Below are positions 29,378-39,676 of a stretch of 64,000 bases of DNA, in pieces. A program made the translations under genes and the position numbers. The notes under the pieces were generated by a model. It was not told where the DNA came from, searched no databases, and saw only the letters and a list, made by a program, of their open reading frames with translations. Positions within the stretch are counted from its first letter, which is position 1. The number at the start of each line of letters is the position of its first letter. The stretch lies in contig NC_042508.1 of assembly GCF_003054445.1 (NCBI RefSeq), forward strand, positions 248,001-312,000, given 5' to 3'. This stretch comes from Pichia kudriavzevii. Lineage: Eukaryota; Ascomycota; Pichiomycetes; Pichiales; Pichiaceae.

Positions 29378-32300
29378 ATGCATCGTATGATGGGGCCAAT
29401 TCCTCTATTTCAGGGTTCTAGATTGGCTAATAATCGCTTTACAGCATTCGGCCAAAGCGCCACGTTAACGGCCAAGGAGAAAAAGTACATGTCCAATGTG
29501 GAGAAAGCACTGCAAAGCTTTGAATCTGTGGAAGAATGGGCAGATTATATTGCATTTTTAGCCAAATTACAGAAGTCATTACATACGAATCCTGATAAGG
29601 AAAATACAAATTGGATTCCTTATGATTTCCAAGTCTCAATTATGTTGTCCAAATGTTTAGCACCGTCTTTACCCAGCGGTGTGCATAAAAAAACTATTGA
29701 ATTGTACTCAAACATATTCGATATATTGAAGGAAACAAATCTGAGTCAATCCATCACTCTATGGCTACCTGGGATTTTTCCTTTGATGTCGTATGCAAGC
29801 ATAAGTATAAAACAGGACTTACTTAATTTGTTCAGCAATTATATTTGTAACGTTGAGCCTATTTACTTAAGGTCTTGCTTCAAATCTATTCTTTTGAGTT
29901 TATTACCAGCATTAGATGACACTACTTCAGAGTTTTTCAACCCTACAATTGACTTGATTGAGAAATTGAAAATACAGCTAGACGATGTAAATCATTTTTG
30001 GCAATGTATTCTTCTTTCAATCATAACATCTCCTGATAAAAGAACAGGTTCCATGGAATATTTGACAAGAAAGTTCCCATTGTTTAAAGTTTTAGGAGGC
30101 ACAGAAAATCTAAACAAAGATATTGTTCTTGGAGAATTGTCGCTTGATGCCAAGGCATGCTTGACTCCTAACTCAAGCTTACTTGTCAGGGCTTTTTGCA
30201 GAGCCATAAGTGATGATAATCTGTTTGTGCAAAGAGGGTTCTTTGACATTTTATTGAGTAGACTACCATTAAATTCTGCAGTTTTTCAATATCTTATAAA
30301 TGACGATGACAAGGAACTGTTATTGTTACATGTAACTAGTACTGTGATGAAGAAAGATATGTCTCTAAACAGGCGTTTATGGAACTGGCTGTTGGGACCA
30401 GAACCGTCTGTGGAAGAAAACCAGTCAGATAGTACTCCCAGAACGTTGTCGAGATCGGAATATTTCAAAAAATACGGCTACCAGCCCATTTTGAAGACAC
30501 TAAAGCAACTACTCCTTAATGATACCGACAAACCAAAATCTTCAGGTGAGATAACGCAGGATTTTATTACCGTCTGTAGTATCTCAATTTCAATTATGGA
30601 TAGGTGGGAAATCGGCCAGATGCTCTTACCTCAATTGTTTGTTTCCATTTTGGAGAGATCAAAACATATCTTTGAGCATCAACCATCCGACTTTGAAAAA
30701 ATCATCAAAGTTTCCAATGAACTGTTTGACGGTGTCGAAACAAATATTATCTGGGCAAACATTTTTGAGCTGATTAGAAACAACCAACTAGATCTCGTAT
30801 TGTTCATTCTGAGGTACTACAACGTCGAAGACGAAGAGATGTTGATCACACATATTCCGATGGTATTACTAGGTTCCTTTGCTATGTTCAAACTTGATAT
30901 TAAATGGATTTGCTTAGTGGAAACCTTGATCAAAATGATCCCGGAACGTGCATTATTACCGTTTGAATTGACTCAAGAAGAAATAGACTTAAACGATGAA
31001 TATAAAAAGAGCATCGTCGACAACTTAAATGAATATTATTCGCTTGATGACACAAAAACTCAGAGTTCCCCTAAAAGACCATATGAAAATCTGCAGCTAT
31101 CTTCATTGTATTTTACATTCATAACCGACATTATCATCAGATGCCTAGATGATAAACAATCGACAGTATTTTTGAGATCATGTAAAATTTTTGAGAGTTT
31201 TATGCAGATAGTGCCTTCGTCTAAGGAAATTTCGAACTTGTCGATGGTCAAAGATCTGGTTATGAAAATGGGGCGAGAAATGGAAAATGATGTTGAATTA
31301 TCATTTGGAGCTTCTACTCTATTTAAGTACATTGCCAAAGACATGAATAAATTAGAAATGATGCAATTACTGAAAATTATTGTACAATCTTTATGGAGCA
31401 TACTTGGAGATACTGAGGGACTTTATCAAGTTGAGGCTGTTGAGAGACTATGGAATTTGGAAATGATTGTAGGATCGTCTTATTTAGAAGGTGCAATTTG
31501 TGAGTTGTTGCTTGAATCAGAATTTGAGAAAAGAGTACACGATTTTAACGTAATATGGACACACTTGAATAATGACCGTCATGAATCTTTCTCTATTTTG
31601 AAAAAACCCCTATATCTAATTCTAGAAGAGCTGGAGAATGACGTTTATATATCCAACATTGCTAAATGGATCAAATCAACAAACAATTCAGGAACATTAA
31701 ATAAAATTTTTAGAATTATATGCATGGAATTATTCAGCAATGAAATTCTACATGAAACAGCAGAGTTAATTGATTTTGATAAAATCTCGTATGATCTTCA
31801 AATAATTCATAATTTGTTGAAGCTAGATAACGACATTCTAAACAATTTTAAATTTGAGTTGTGCGTTATAGACAACAATAAACAGTTGGAGTTTATTAGG
31901 TCGAATAAGTGGGATTTTTCCACCTATAAATCATTTATGATAATTGTTCTTAATAAATTTTTGGATACTAAAATTACAAGTGGGGATGCAAGTGAGCTAA
32001 AATATCTCAAAATGTCTTTGAAATTGCTCAATCTTCTGATCGATGGAACAGAACCGAACTTTAATTCCATCTTTATTTCTTTGATTGAAAATTGCCAAAA
32101 GAATTGTCTTTCAGAATCCAACTTGCAGAAAAGTGCAATCAATTCATACTATCTCGAAACGATAGTAAAAATGGTAAAGCTCTCAAGTAAAAACAAAACA
32201 CAAGGCGATTCTATCTTCGAGAATGAGAAAGATAATGAAGCATCCATAAATTTACTACAGTTTATTGTTACAGGCATTAAAAGTAGCAAAAATAACTTAG

Positions 32301-34594
32301 ACTTTAGCAACTGGGTCGACTTAATTCTATCCGTTGCGGAGTATTATCCAGACTTGATATTCCAAATAGTTGGTGGGTTAGTTGAGTGTATTTGCGGCAG
32401 AATTGATGATGATTTTATTCCTCAAATAGGCCAATCATCTGATGCATACAATGAATCATTATGCGAGCTTATCATTGGTTTAGAAAAAATATTGATGAAA
32501 TGCCATAAGTATTTAGGATATATATTATCGGATACTTTTGGATTCAATAATGTGAGTTTATCACATAATAATACAGTCAAAGACTCCGGATTTTTTGGTT
32601 CTGTTATACAAGGTGTGTTTCAAGTGGAAGGTACAGAAGAGAAAAACGAAGGAACTAAGATGAAAAGATATTTATTAGAAACGTTTAGAAGAAGCGTTTC
32701 AACTATTTATAAAGCTTGGATTGTTTTGCAGAATGAAAAAAACACCTTGAGAGAAGTGACAAATCCAAGCGATGGGAAAACAAAAAGATACTGGTTCTCT
32801 AAGGTCAAGTTTAGGTGCCGGAAGATTCTTGAGCAAGAGTATTTGATGGAACCTTTGGAGACGATAGAATCATTAATAGAAAACTGGAAAGACTCAGAAT
32901 GGGGTCAAGATGATGGATTCAAGTTGTTTCAAGTACTAGACGATTGTCAACAAAAAATCATTTTAATGTACATCATACAGGGAATTATTTCAAGAGTTAA
33001 TTATTCTTCTTTAGAGGAGGATAAGAGGTCCAATCTAATATGTAATCTTTCGGAGATTGAACTTAGTAACTTTTTGGTTAGTTATATCACGAACTTGAGG
33101 GATGACGAAAACATTGAAAAGTCATGGAATGAGCTCCAGGGTTTTTTCAAAGATGTACTATCTAATGTTTCATACTATAAATACATTTATCCGCAGCTAC
33201 TTGAGTTTGTTTCCATAGTTTCCTTGAAGTATTTGAACACTACAGTGGGATCCCAAAAGAAAGCTTCAAGAGAAATTGGTGATTTATTTATCAGATTTCT
33301 TGGTAATGTTTTGAGCATAAAACTAGTCCCTAATAGCACACACTCTTTTTCAAGGGCTATATTACATGGCAGTTTGGAAGTGAACGACAAAGAGGAAAAG
33401 GACAAAGTAGAGACTGATGGGAACTTAAAAGAAAAAATAGTGTTCCGACAGGAAGTTTGTTCAAGCTTACGGAATGTTATCCCAAGTATGAAAATATTGA
33501 TCAACGACGATGATAAACTAGTTTCTGCATTTACAAATATCATCACGTGTGTCAGTACATTTATGAATAAATCTGGTGGTATCAATTTTAAAGTACCTGA
33601 ATATTTTATTGACTTGCTTTTGCAATTAGGTGCGGACGAAACATGCAAGGATTTGAAGGCTTGGAAAAATCTGTGCTATGAAATTTTAAATGATGGAAAG
33701 TTGTTCATAAATGAGGAAGTTTTGGAGAGGGAGAAGTGGGATTCTGTTTTACAAACATGGATAAGAAATGACGATAGTAGATTGAGAGATTTGATAGTGC
33801 ACAAACAAACGATTAACATGAATAAGGGTAATTCTGGAATTTTGTTCAATTGGAATGATGAAGTTGCTGTTTTGAATGGTAATATTGAATATATCAAAAA
33901 GATTACCTATTTGCTTTTGATAAACGAAAAGGATACCTTCCTTAACCTTATCAATGATTTATTGATCAGAATAGATGGATACCTGAGAACGTTCCAGAAC
34001 TTGAGTAAACACTGTGAAGCTGAAATTTGGATCTTCATATTAATCAGATGTATTGTCGTTAAGTTCAGCGAGAACCATTTGATTGAGAGCTGGACAATGA
34101 TCAATTCGTCCATTTTCCAGATATTATCAGAAGGATACCAAAAAATAGTTCAAGTCAAAGATTGTGGAAATGTTCTTGTCGAGCTTGAAGTAGAAGAAGA
34201 AGACGAGAATGTTGGTGTTTTCAACCAAGTATTTTTGGAAGCGTGTAAACTGCTAGATATTTTGGTGGTTATCAATTATGAAGAGTTCCAGTTGAGTGAA
34301 TGGGTGTTTATATGTGATAATATGGATGGAATCTACAATAATCCTGGCCAACAAGTTGGCATTCTGGAGAAATTGAGTAAAAACAGTGTCTTGATAAGTG
34401 GTAGCGGTGAATTAACTATAGATAACAAAGGGGTACCAATGCTGAAAAACATTGTCAAAATTAAAAGTTTGATTGACATGAAAAGGTTTTTTGGCATGTT
34501 GAAGATCGAGAAGTTTGAAAATGATTACGAAATGAGAGACATAAAATACGACGCTATCACACAAGATATTTTACATGATTTATTATCAATCTGA
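29378..34594 (+). CDS. DOP1: Dopey-family protein Dop1
   Basis: A 1738-residue protein. The N-terminal Dopey domain is visible from about residue 28 (TAKEKKYMSNVEKALQSFESVEEWADYIAFLAKLQK) through LSKCLAPSLPSGVHKKTIELYSNIF and SLLPALDD, and is followed by long alpha-solenoid helices to the C-terminus. Dop1 partners with the Neo1 flippase and Mon2 on endosomal and Golgi membranes and is essential in S. cerevisiae, whose Dop1 is 1698 residues. The frame is open throughout. The downstream MTQ2 gene is convergent, with 33 bp between stop codons. Confidence 0.95.
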   Translation: MHRMMGPIPLFQGSRLANNRFTAFGQSATLTAKEKKYMSNVEKALQSFESVEEWADYIAFLAKLQKSLHTNPDKENTNWIPYDFQVSIMLSKCLAPSLPSGVHKKTIELYSNIFDILKETNLSQSITLWLPGIFPLMSYASISIKQDLLNLFSNYICNVEPIYLRSCFKSILLSLLPALDDTTSEFFNPTIDLIEKLKIQLDDVNHFWQCILLSIITSPDKRTGSMEYLTRKFPLFKVLGGTENLNKDIVLGELSLDAKACLTPNSSLLVRAFCRAISDDNLFVQRGFFDILLSRLPLNSAVFQYLINDDDKELLLLHVTSTVMKKDMSLNRRLWNWLLGPEPSVEENQSDSTPRTLSRSEYFKKYGYQPILKTLKQLLLNDTDKPKSSGEITQDFITVCSISISIMDRWEIGQMLLPQLFVSILERSKHIFEHQPSDFEKIIKVSNELFDGVETNIIWANIFELIRNNQLDLVLFILRYYNVEDEEMLITHIPMVLLGSFAMFKLDIKWICLVETLIKMIPERALLPFELTQEEIDLNDEYKKSIVDNLNEYYSLDDTKTQSSPKRPYENLQLSSLYFTFITDIIIRCLDDKQSTVFLRSCKIFESFMQIVPSSKEISNLSMVKDLVMKMGREMENDVELSFGASTLFKYIAKDMNKLEMMQLLKIIVQSLWSILGDTEGLYQVEAVERLWNLEMIVGSSYLEGAICELLLESEFEKRVHDFNVIWTHLNNDRHESFSILKKPLYLILEELENDVYISNIAKWIKSTNNSGTLNKIFRIICMELFSNEILHETAELIDFDKISYDLQIIHNLLKLDNDILNNFKFELCVIDNNKQLEFIRSNKWDFSTYKSFMIIVLNKFLDTKITSGDASELKYLKMSLKLLNLLIDGTEPNFNSIFISLIENCQKNCLSESNLQKSAINSYYLETIVKMVKLSSKNKTQGDSIFENEKDNEASINLLQFIVTGIKSSKNNLDFSNWVDLILSVAEYYPDLIFQIVGGLVECICGRIDDDFIPQIGQSSDAYNESLCELIIGLEKILMKCHKYLGYILSDTFGFNNVSLSHNNTVKDSGFFGSVIQGVFQVEGTEEKNEGTKMKRYLLETFRRSVSTIYKAWIVLQNEKNTLREVTNPSDGKTKRYWFSKVKFRCRKILEQEYLMEPLETIESLIENWKDSEWGQDDGFKLFQVLDDCQQKIILMYIIQGIISRVNYSSLEEDKRSNLICNLSEIELSNFLVSYITNLRDDENIEKSWNELQGFFKDVLSNVSYYKYIYPQLLEFVSIVSLKYLNTTVGSQKKASREIGDLFIRFLGNVLSIKLVPNSTHSFSRAILHGSLEVNDKEEKDKVETDGNLKEKIVFRQEVCSSLRNVIPSMKILINDDDKLVSAFTNIITCVSTFMNKSGGINFKVPEYFIDLLLQLGADETCKDLKAWKNLCYEILNDGKLFINEEVLEREKWDSVLQTWIRNDDSRLRDLIVHKQTINMNKGNSGILFNWNDEVAVLNGNIEYIKKITYLLLINEKDTFLNLINDLLIRIDGYLRTFQNLSKHCEAEIWIFILIRCIVVKFSENHLIESWTMINSSIFQILSEGYQKIVQVKDCGNVLVELEVEEEDENVGVFNQVFLEACKLLDILVVINYEEFQLSEWVFICDNMDGIYNNPGQQVGILEKLSKNSVLISGSGELTIDNKGVPMLKNIVKIKSLIDMKRFFGMLKIEKFENDYEMRDIKYDAITQDILHDLLSI

Positions 34595-34627
34595 ACATAT
34601 TTAGAAAAACAACTTTGTAATTCTTAG

Positions 34628-35308
34628 TTATTCTTTTGTTTTTGTAAATCTATAAATTGCAAGTTCTTCCCACCCACATTTTCTTTGAATAGTTAATTCC
34701 ACACTGAAATTTAAGTTTTCTTCTTTGAACTTTTCAATAACTTTGGGATGGTTATTTCTTGCGCAAAAGAGAATGTATGCATGTCCACTTACCGCAAGAA
34801 TCCGATTTAGAGAGCTCAAAACTTTTCTAGTGATCAACATCCCATCATCACCACCAATAAGAGCCAAATCTAACCATACACTATCATCATCTATACTTGG
34901 TAACGGCGGGACATGTTCGCTGGGGACATACGGTGGATTGAAGAAGAGTACATCTATGGAACCAGGAATGATTGCATCTGTTAAGTTACTTCTTAGAACG
35001 TCGAATACAGGATATGACGTGTTGTCTTTGTATGTTTTTGTTGTGTTTTCCAATGCAATCAAATTGATATCTGTGGCTATATGAAACGCATTCGGTATGA
35101 TTCGGTGTTGGGAGATAAATGTTGTGATAAGCCCTGAACCTGAGCCTATTTCCACCACTAGAGGACAGTCATTATTAAAGTTTCGCTTATCTTTATAGAA
35201 GCTCGAATTATGAAGTGATTCAAAAAGATCAAGGAATAAGAACGTATCCTCTGCCGGTTCATAGACATGGTCAATATCCAAGTTCTTTGTCAGCGGTGTA
35301 GCAAGCAT
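34628..35308 (-). CDS. MTQ2: eRF1 glutamine methyltransferase catalytic subunit Mtq2
   Basis: A 226-residue S-adenosylmethionine-dependent methyltransferase that, with Trm112, methylates the GGQ glutamine of release factor eRF1. It shows the PrmC/HemK-type order: N-terminal YEPAEDTFLFLD, motif I VVEIGSGSGLITTFI, the acidic TDIN loop, and the NPPY catalytic motif in VLFFNPPYVPSE. The start at 35308 gives MLATPLTKN, like the MLPTP start of S. cerevisiae Mtq2 (221 residues); the frame upstream of it has no ATG. It is divergent to RUB1. Confidence 0.93.
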   Translation of the reverse strand: MLATPLTKNLDIDHVYEPAEDTFLFLDLFESLHNSSFYKDKRNFNNDCPLVVEIGSGSGLITTFISQHRIIPNAFHIATDINLIALENTTKTYKDNTSYPVFDVLRSNLTDAIIPGSIDVLFFNPPYVPSEHVPPLPSIDDDSVWLDLALIGGDDGMLITRKVLSSLNRILAVSGHAYILFCARNNHPKVIEKFKEENLNFSVELTIQRKCGWEELAIYRFTKTKE

Positions 35309-35634
35309 CGTTGTGTTAAGTGATAAAATGTCGTATGATATGGTATTATGGTATCTTCTGTTTTGGTCCAATATAATCTGGTTTGAAATAATCTGGTTTA
35401 CTCCTTAAATATCATACCTTCTTCTCTCTTTATTTATATAGAGAGATGTAAAATTGCTTGTACCTGGTGCTTTTGGACATTGTTGAAAAAAAAAGTTTTG
35501 AAGAAAATTCCAAAAATCATGTTGCACATAGAAAACGAGAAAGATGTCAAAATTCTGGTCCGTCTTGTCTATGCCGATGCTTTTTCTTCTTTGATAGGGT
35601 TTTTCAACAACACTGTATCTATTCAAGGGAAAGC

Positions 35635-35874
35635 ATGGTTGAGATCACAATCAGAAGTTTGACAGGGCGCAGCATTCCAGTAGAAATCGATTTGCAACAG
35701 CGTGTGAGCGATTTGAAGGAGGTTGTCGAAGTGAAGGAAGGTATCCCACCAGCACAACAACGGTTCTTGTTCACCGGGAGACAGTTAGATGATGACAAGA
35801 CACTTGCTGAATGTGGAGTAGCCAATGGCAGCGATTTACATTTGGTGTTGTCCCTTAGGGGAGGTATGCTTTGA
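35635..35874 (+). CDS. RUB1: ubiquitin-like modifier Rub1 (NEDD8)
   Basis: A 79-residue ubiquitin-like protein that is conjugated to cullins. It has the ubiquitin fold pattern (KEGIPPAQQRFLFTGRQLDDD and LHLVLSLRGG) and ends in ML after the Gly-Gly, so a C-terminal hydrolase must remove two residues before activation. The residue before LRGG is Ser, where ubiquitin has Arg, NEDD8 Ala and S. cerevisiae Rub1 Thr; this position steers the choice of E1 enzyme and supports Rub1 rather than ubiquitin. An Arg replaces the ubiquitin Lys48 position. The ATG at 35635 is used because the protein starts directly with the first beta strand. Confidence 0.93.
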   Translation: MVEITIRSLTGRSIPVEIDLQQRVSDLKEVVEVKEGIPPAQQRFLFTGRQLDDDKTLAECGVANGSDLHLVLSLRGGML

Positions 35875-36029
35875 AGGCAAAATGTATACGAGTGTGTGTA
35901 CCTGATTTGTACCTGTACCTGAATTATACGAAAAAGAACAAAACAAGGTCTAATATCAAAAGCTAAAAATCCCCCAAAATAAAAATGGAGGAAAACATCG
36001 ACACAGAGATAGGAATTCGGATACAATCA

Positions 36030-36110
36030 AGTGGGGAATATGTTTGCAGATAGCGATGAAGTTGTGCCGTTTGTTTTCAATACTGGTTCAGATTATAAGT
36101 GGCAACAACG
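36030..36110 (+). mobile_element. possible retroelement protease fossil
   Basis: A very short stretch reads like the active-site strand of an LTR-retrotransposon aspartic protease. It lies a few hundred bases before a Gag fossil on the same strand, not in the normal gag-then-protease order, so it would be a separate or rearranged piece. It is a tiny broken fragment of probable Ty3/Gypsy origin and old. Confidence 0.3.
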
Positions 36111-36439
36111 GTATGGGTATTCACCATGAATTATAATGGACCGAATGCACATACCGATTTTGAGAACATATGTGATTGGGTTTGGTGAGTTAAGGTGTTG
36201 GTCTTCTGTATTTTGTATAATAACAAAATAGTAACAAGAAAAACTCATTTCAGAGTCTATTTTATTCACACCCTTCAATTGGTAGCACCGGCTAGGGTTA
36301 AGACTCTAGAAGGCGTAGATTTTGAGAGTGATGCGATGGATACAAATCCTAACACATTATAAGTTAATCCAAATATGGGGGTTGAAGGTAATCGAAAAAT
36401 TTCTTTATGCCCTATTCAATTGTTTTTATTTAAACCTGA

Positions 36440-36890
36440 TACGGCTTTTCAACTACATGAAAGTATGGGGAAGAATGCCACACGTTTATTCAAGGTAGAA
36501 AGTGCATTGTTAAACCTTGACAGACCAGCTTTTTCCTGGATCATCAATAGATAGGGTAACTCAGAGCTTACTTCACGGCCCCAATTTGTTGATGAATTTA
36601 CACTACCATTTTGCCCAATAGACAAAGTTGAACTAAGACAAGTAGCTGCCACGTATAATGGCTCCCACTAAGGCAAGAATTTTGTGGAACCATTTATCCA
36701 AAAATTTGAAGGTTACCGAACTTTCCTTTTTTCAGATCAGGAAAACAAGTGAGCCACAGAAGAAAGCGTCTTCTAGAAAACTCGTTCGCATATCAGAGAA
36801 GGAGTTTCCCAATACAGACCAAATTTGATTACGGAAGCAAAATTCTTAGCATGATATTTTGGAAAGAATTTATCAAACAGCAAAAGAAGG
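36440..36890 (+). mobile_element. Ty3/Gypsy-type gag fossil, fragment 3
   Basis: This stretch matches the Gag fossil at 345-800 in DNA and predicted protein, and its right part matches the fragment at 1-150. The shared order of segments supports a common Ty3/Gypsy parent. It is broken in several places and has no recognisable LTR or pol next to it. Divergence from the other copies suggests an old insertion. Confidence 0.5.
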
Positions 36891-37379
36891 TTCACAACCT
36901 TACATTACGACAAGTGGAGAACCAAGCCACTGAAGATAGATTCCATTATGCGTAGATCCTATAGTAACAATCCCTTTTTGTTCTTCCTCGTATGTGTAAC
37001 AATTACGTAGATACGAAGATGCTCTTGGTTTCTATTGTTTTCACCGTCACTATATTCACCAAAAACTAAAGTATCAACGGTTCCTCGGTGAAACAGTTTT
37101 CCGTAGAATGTTACAAGAACAGCAACATGGGATTCTTAATGCAAGAATGGGTGCATTGTATAGGAAAGACAGATATGTTTACGAGAAGCGTCAACGAAAA
37201 AAAGTCGGACAAGAAGAAGTTGGGTGAAGTGCTCTTAATTCATGCAACAAAAAAAACTTCTCGCCACATCAAAAGGGAAATGGCCATTTTCTTTTTCTGG
37301 CGATTTTCATGTTTCTCTTGTGTAGCATTGGGTAAACAAGAATCTAGTTCTTTTTTTGAGAGAGACAGTGGGGGCATCG
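36891..37379. other. intergenic stretch before NUP57
   Basis: No gene is supported. It may include more retroelement debris at its left side; the right side is the NUP57 promoter, with several A-runs and no clear TATA element. Confidence 0.45.
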
Positions 37380-38759
37380 ATGTTTGGATCAAGTAATACC
37401 ACTAGTGGAGCTGGAAGTGCAGGTACGGGAACAGGGTTTTCCTTTGGAGGAGGCGCAACTGTATCAACCAGCCAGCCGACCAAACCAGCTTTTTCATTTG
37501 GGAATGCAAACACAAACACAAACACAAGTACGGGAGCCAACACATCAAATGGTGGCACAAGTGGTGGATTTTCATTTGGTAAGCCTGCAGCGACTACAAA
37601 TGCAGCAACACCAGGTTCAAGCACGACACCGGGGTTTTCATTTGGCAATTCAACAACGAAACCGTCCGCTTCTGCTGGAAATGGTGGTTTTTCGTTTGGC
37701 AATTCGACGTCAAATACTACTGCCTCTAATACCAAGACTGGGCTGGGAACTAACACCACAATGCCATCATCTTTAGGGAGTGGGAATGCTGGGTTTTCAT
37801 TTGGCAATCAAAACTCTGCCCAGGGCACGAATGTACAACCACAAGGCGCATCGAAGACAACTTCAATGTTTAGCTCTCAACCATCATTTGGATGGTCCAA
37901 ACCGGGTACATTGACGACAAACACAGCGACTACAACAACACTACCGACAACGACTGCAATGACCACGGGACCAAACACATCTCTAGGATTACAGTCTGCG
38001 CAACAGGGTACTATGAATAACACACGTAGCGACTACACCCCTACGATCAACGATAAGCTCCTGAAAATTAAGAATTCATGGGATCCTAGTAACCCACAAT
38101 GTAAGATGGTCACACATGTTTACAATCGAGTAGATCCAAATTTTAGTTACTTTAACCGACCAGAAAATGAGACACCCGAAGAATGGGAAAATGCAATGGC
38201 CAACAGGCCAAAAGAGTATAATACATTACCTGTAAAATGTGCAGGATTCAACCAACTATTTGAACGGAACCAAATTCAAGATGTCCATGTCAAGGAGACG
38301 AGACTGTTGTTGAACGACATTGATAATAGAATAACCAAAATGAATGAGAAGCACGATTTGCATAGTAACACATTGTTGTTGAAATGTAAAATGAAACAGA
38401 AGAACTTGAATATCAAGTTGCTGAAAATAGCCATCAATCTCTCCATCTTGAAATACAAAGGGTATCCGTTGACCAACGACGAAGAAATACTGATTTCCAA
38501 GTTCAACGAATTGTTGAAGAAACTGGACGACCCAGTTGGTTTGAATCGTGTCAATGAATTATGGGCAAGATTGGCGAGCTTGAAGGAGAAGTATCCTGTA
38601 CCAATTGGAGGTGACTGTGAACCAGATAGTGTAGAGGAAGGTTCGGATTCACAGGTCATTCAGAACATGGTGAAAGTATTGGCGAAACAACAGCAGGGGA
38701 TCCAATTTTTGTACGAACTGATGGAGGAGGATGAGAACAAGTTAAACAAACTTTTATAG
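37380..38759 (+). CDS. NUP57: FG nucleoporin Nup57 (Nup54 homologue)
   Basis: A 459-residue nuclear pore protein. About the first 200 residues are a Gly/Ser/Thr/Asn-rich FG region with repeated FSFGN or FSFGG units, which forms the permeability barrier. From about residue 220 comes the structured part: LLKIKNSWDPSNPQCKMVTHVYNRV, PEEWENAMANRPKEY and LPVKCAGFNQLFERNQ, typical of Nup54/Nup57. Three coiled-coil stretches then pair with Nsp1 and Nup49 in the central channel complex. The first ATG of the frame (37380) starts MFGSSN. It is shorter than S. cerevisiae Nup57 (541) because of fewer FG repeats. Confidence 0.92.
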   Translation: MFGSSNTTSGAGSAGTGTGFSFGGGATVSTSQPTKPAFSFGNANTNTNTSTGANTSNGGTSGGFSFGKPAATTNAATPGSSTTPGFSFGNSTTKPSASAGNGGFSFGNSTSNTTASNTKTGLGTNTTMPSSLGSGNAGFSFGNQNSAQGTNVQPQGASKTTSMFSSQPSFGWSKPGTLTTNTATTTTLPTTTAMTTGPNTSLGLQSAQQGTMNNTRSDYTPTINDKLLKIKNSWDPSNPQCKMVTHVYNRVDPNFSYFNRPENETPEEWENAMANRPKEYNTLPVKCAGFNQLFERNQIQDVHVKETRLLLNDIDNRITKMNEKHDLHSNTLLLKCKMKQKNLNIKLLKIAINLSILKYKGYPLTNDEEILISKFNELLKKLDDPVGLNRVNELWARLASLKEKYPVPIGGDCEPDSVEEGSDSQVIQNMVKVLAKQQQGIQFLYELMEEDENKLNKLL

Positions 38760-39025
38760 GACAAATTAGATTTCTTTAGCAACCATATACACACTCTCTT
38801 ACTATATATGTATATGTATAACTATAATAGCACAATAATGCACTCCATTATATATTGAGGGTAAATTTTAATTGTGTTGAAAAAAAATAAAAATAGTTAT
38901 TAGGCTAAAAAAAAATAAACATCGACTGTGGAGAATACAAGTATTTAGAGCAACACGTAACAGATGCACCAGTATGTTTATTTCTGAGGCAGGGTAGTTT
39001 GTCACATCCAGTACCCCTTGAATAA

Positions 39026-39676
39026 ATGGAGACGACCATAGTGTATCAGAAATCCACAGGGACGCCTCTAGCTGCATCTAGTGATGATAGCAAAGATGCA
39101 GAGCTAATTGTTTCTAAGAAGGAGCTCAAACAAGTTTTGCATCAATTGAGCGGGATTGGGAACATCAAGGCATTTAAGAAGATGATCCATTATCAGGTGG
39201 ATGAAACTAGTGATCTAGCGGTTGTCACTATAACCAGTGAAGGGTTCCCAGCGCAGTTGTCGTTAAGCTATCTTAACGAAATCCACGATGAATTTGTGCA
39301 TGTCTATGGAATGGAAATGGTCAACATTCTTAAACGCGGAGATATCCTAAAGCCTTACCAGTTTATGTCATTTGAGACCTTTATTACAAAGACAAAGAAG
39401 ATCTATGCAGATACCAGGGCCAAGGATGGCTTATCCGACATCAACGGACAATTAAGAGACGTCAAAAAAATCATGAACCAAAATATCAATGATCTATTAA
39501 ATAGGGGCGAAGAGCTGAACAACCTACAGGATTTGAGTACTAGTTTGAGGGAACAAAGCATTAAGTATCAAAAATACGCAAAGAAGATAAACTGGGATTT
39601 GATGGTCAAGAAATATGCACCTGTTTTGATTGTTGGAATCCTAATAATTTTAATTTTTTATAGATGGCTATTTTAA
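39026..39676 (+). CDS. SEC22: R-SNARE Sec22
   Basis: A 216-residue ER-Golgi v-SNARE. It has an N-terminal longin domain (residues 1-120, with GFPAQLSLSYLNEIHDEFVHVYG), an R-SNARE helix at about 130-185 (GQLRDVKKIMNQNINDLLNRGEEL, with the central arginine in NRGEEL) and a C-terminal membrane anchor (APVLIVGILIILIFYRWLF). This is the Sec22 arrangement, with length 214 in S. cerevisiae. Its stop codon overlaps that of convergent CFT2. Confidence 0.94.
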   Translation: METTIVYQKSTGTPLAASSDDSKDAELIVSKKELKQVLHQLSGIGNIKAFKKMIHYQVDETSDLAVVTITSEGFPAQLSLSYLNEIHDEFVHVYGMEMVNILKRGDILKPYQFMSFETFITKTKKIYADTRAKDGLSDINGQLRDVKKIMNQNINDLLNRGEELNNLQDLSTSLREQSIKYQKYAKKINWDLMVKKYAPVLIVGILIILIFYRWLF

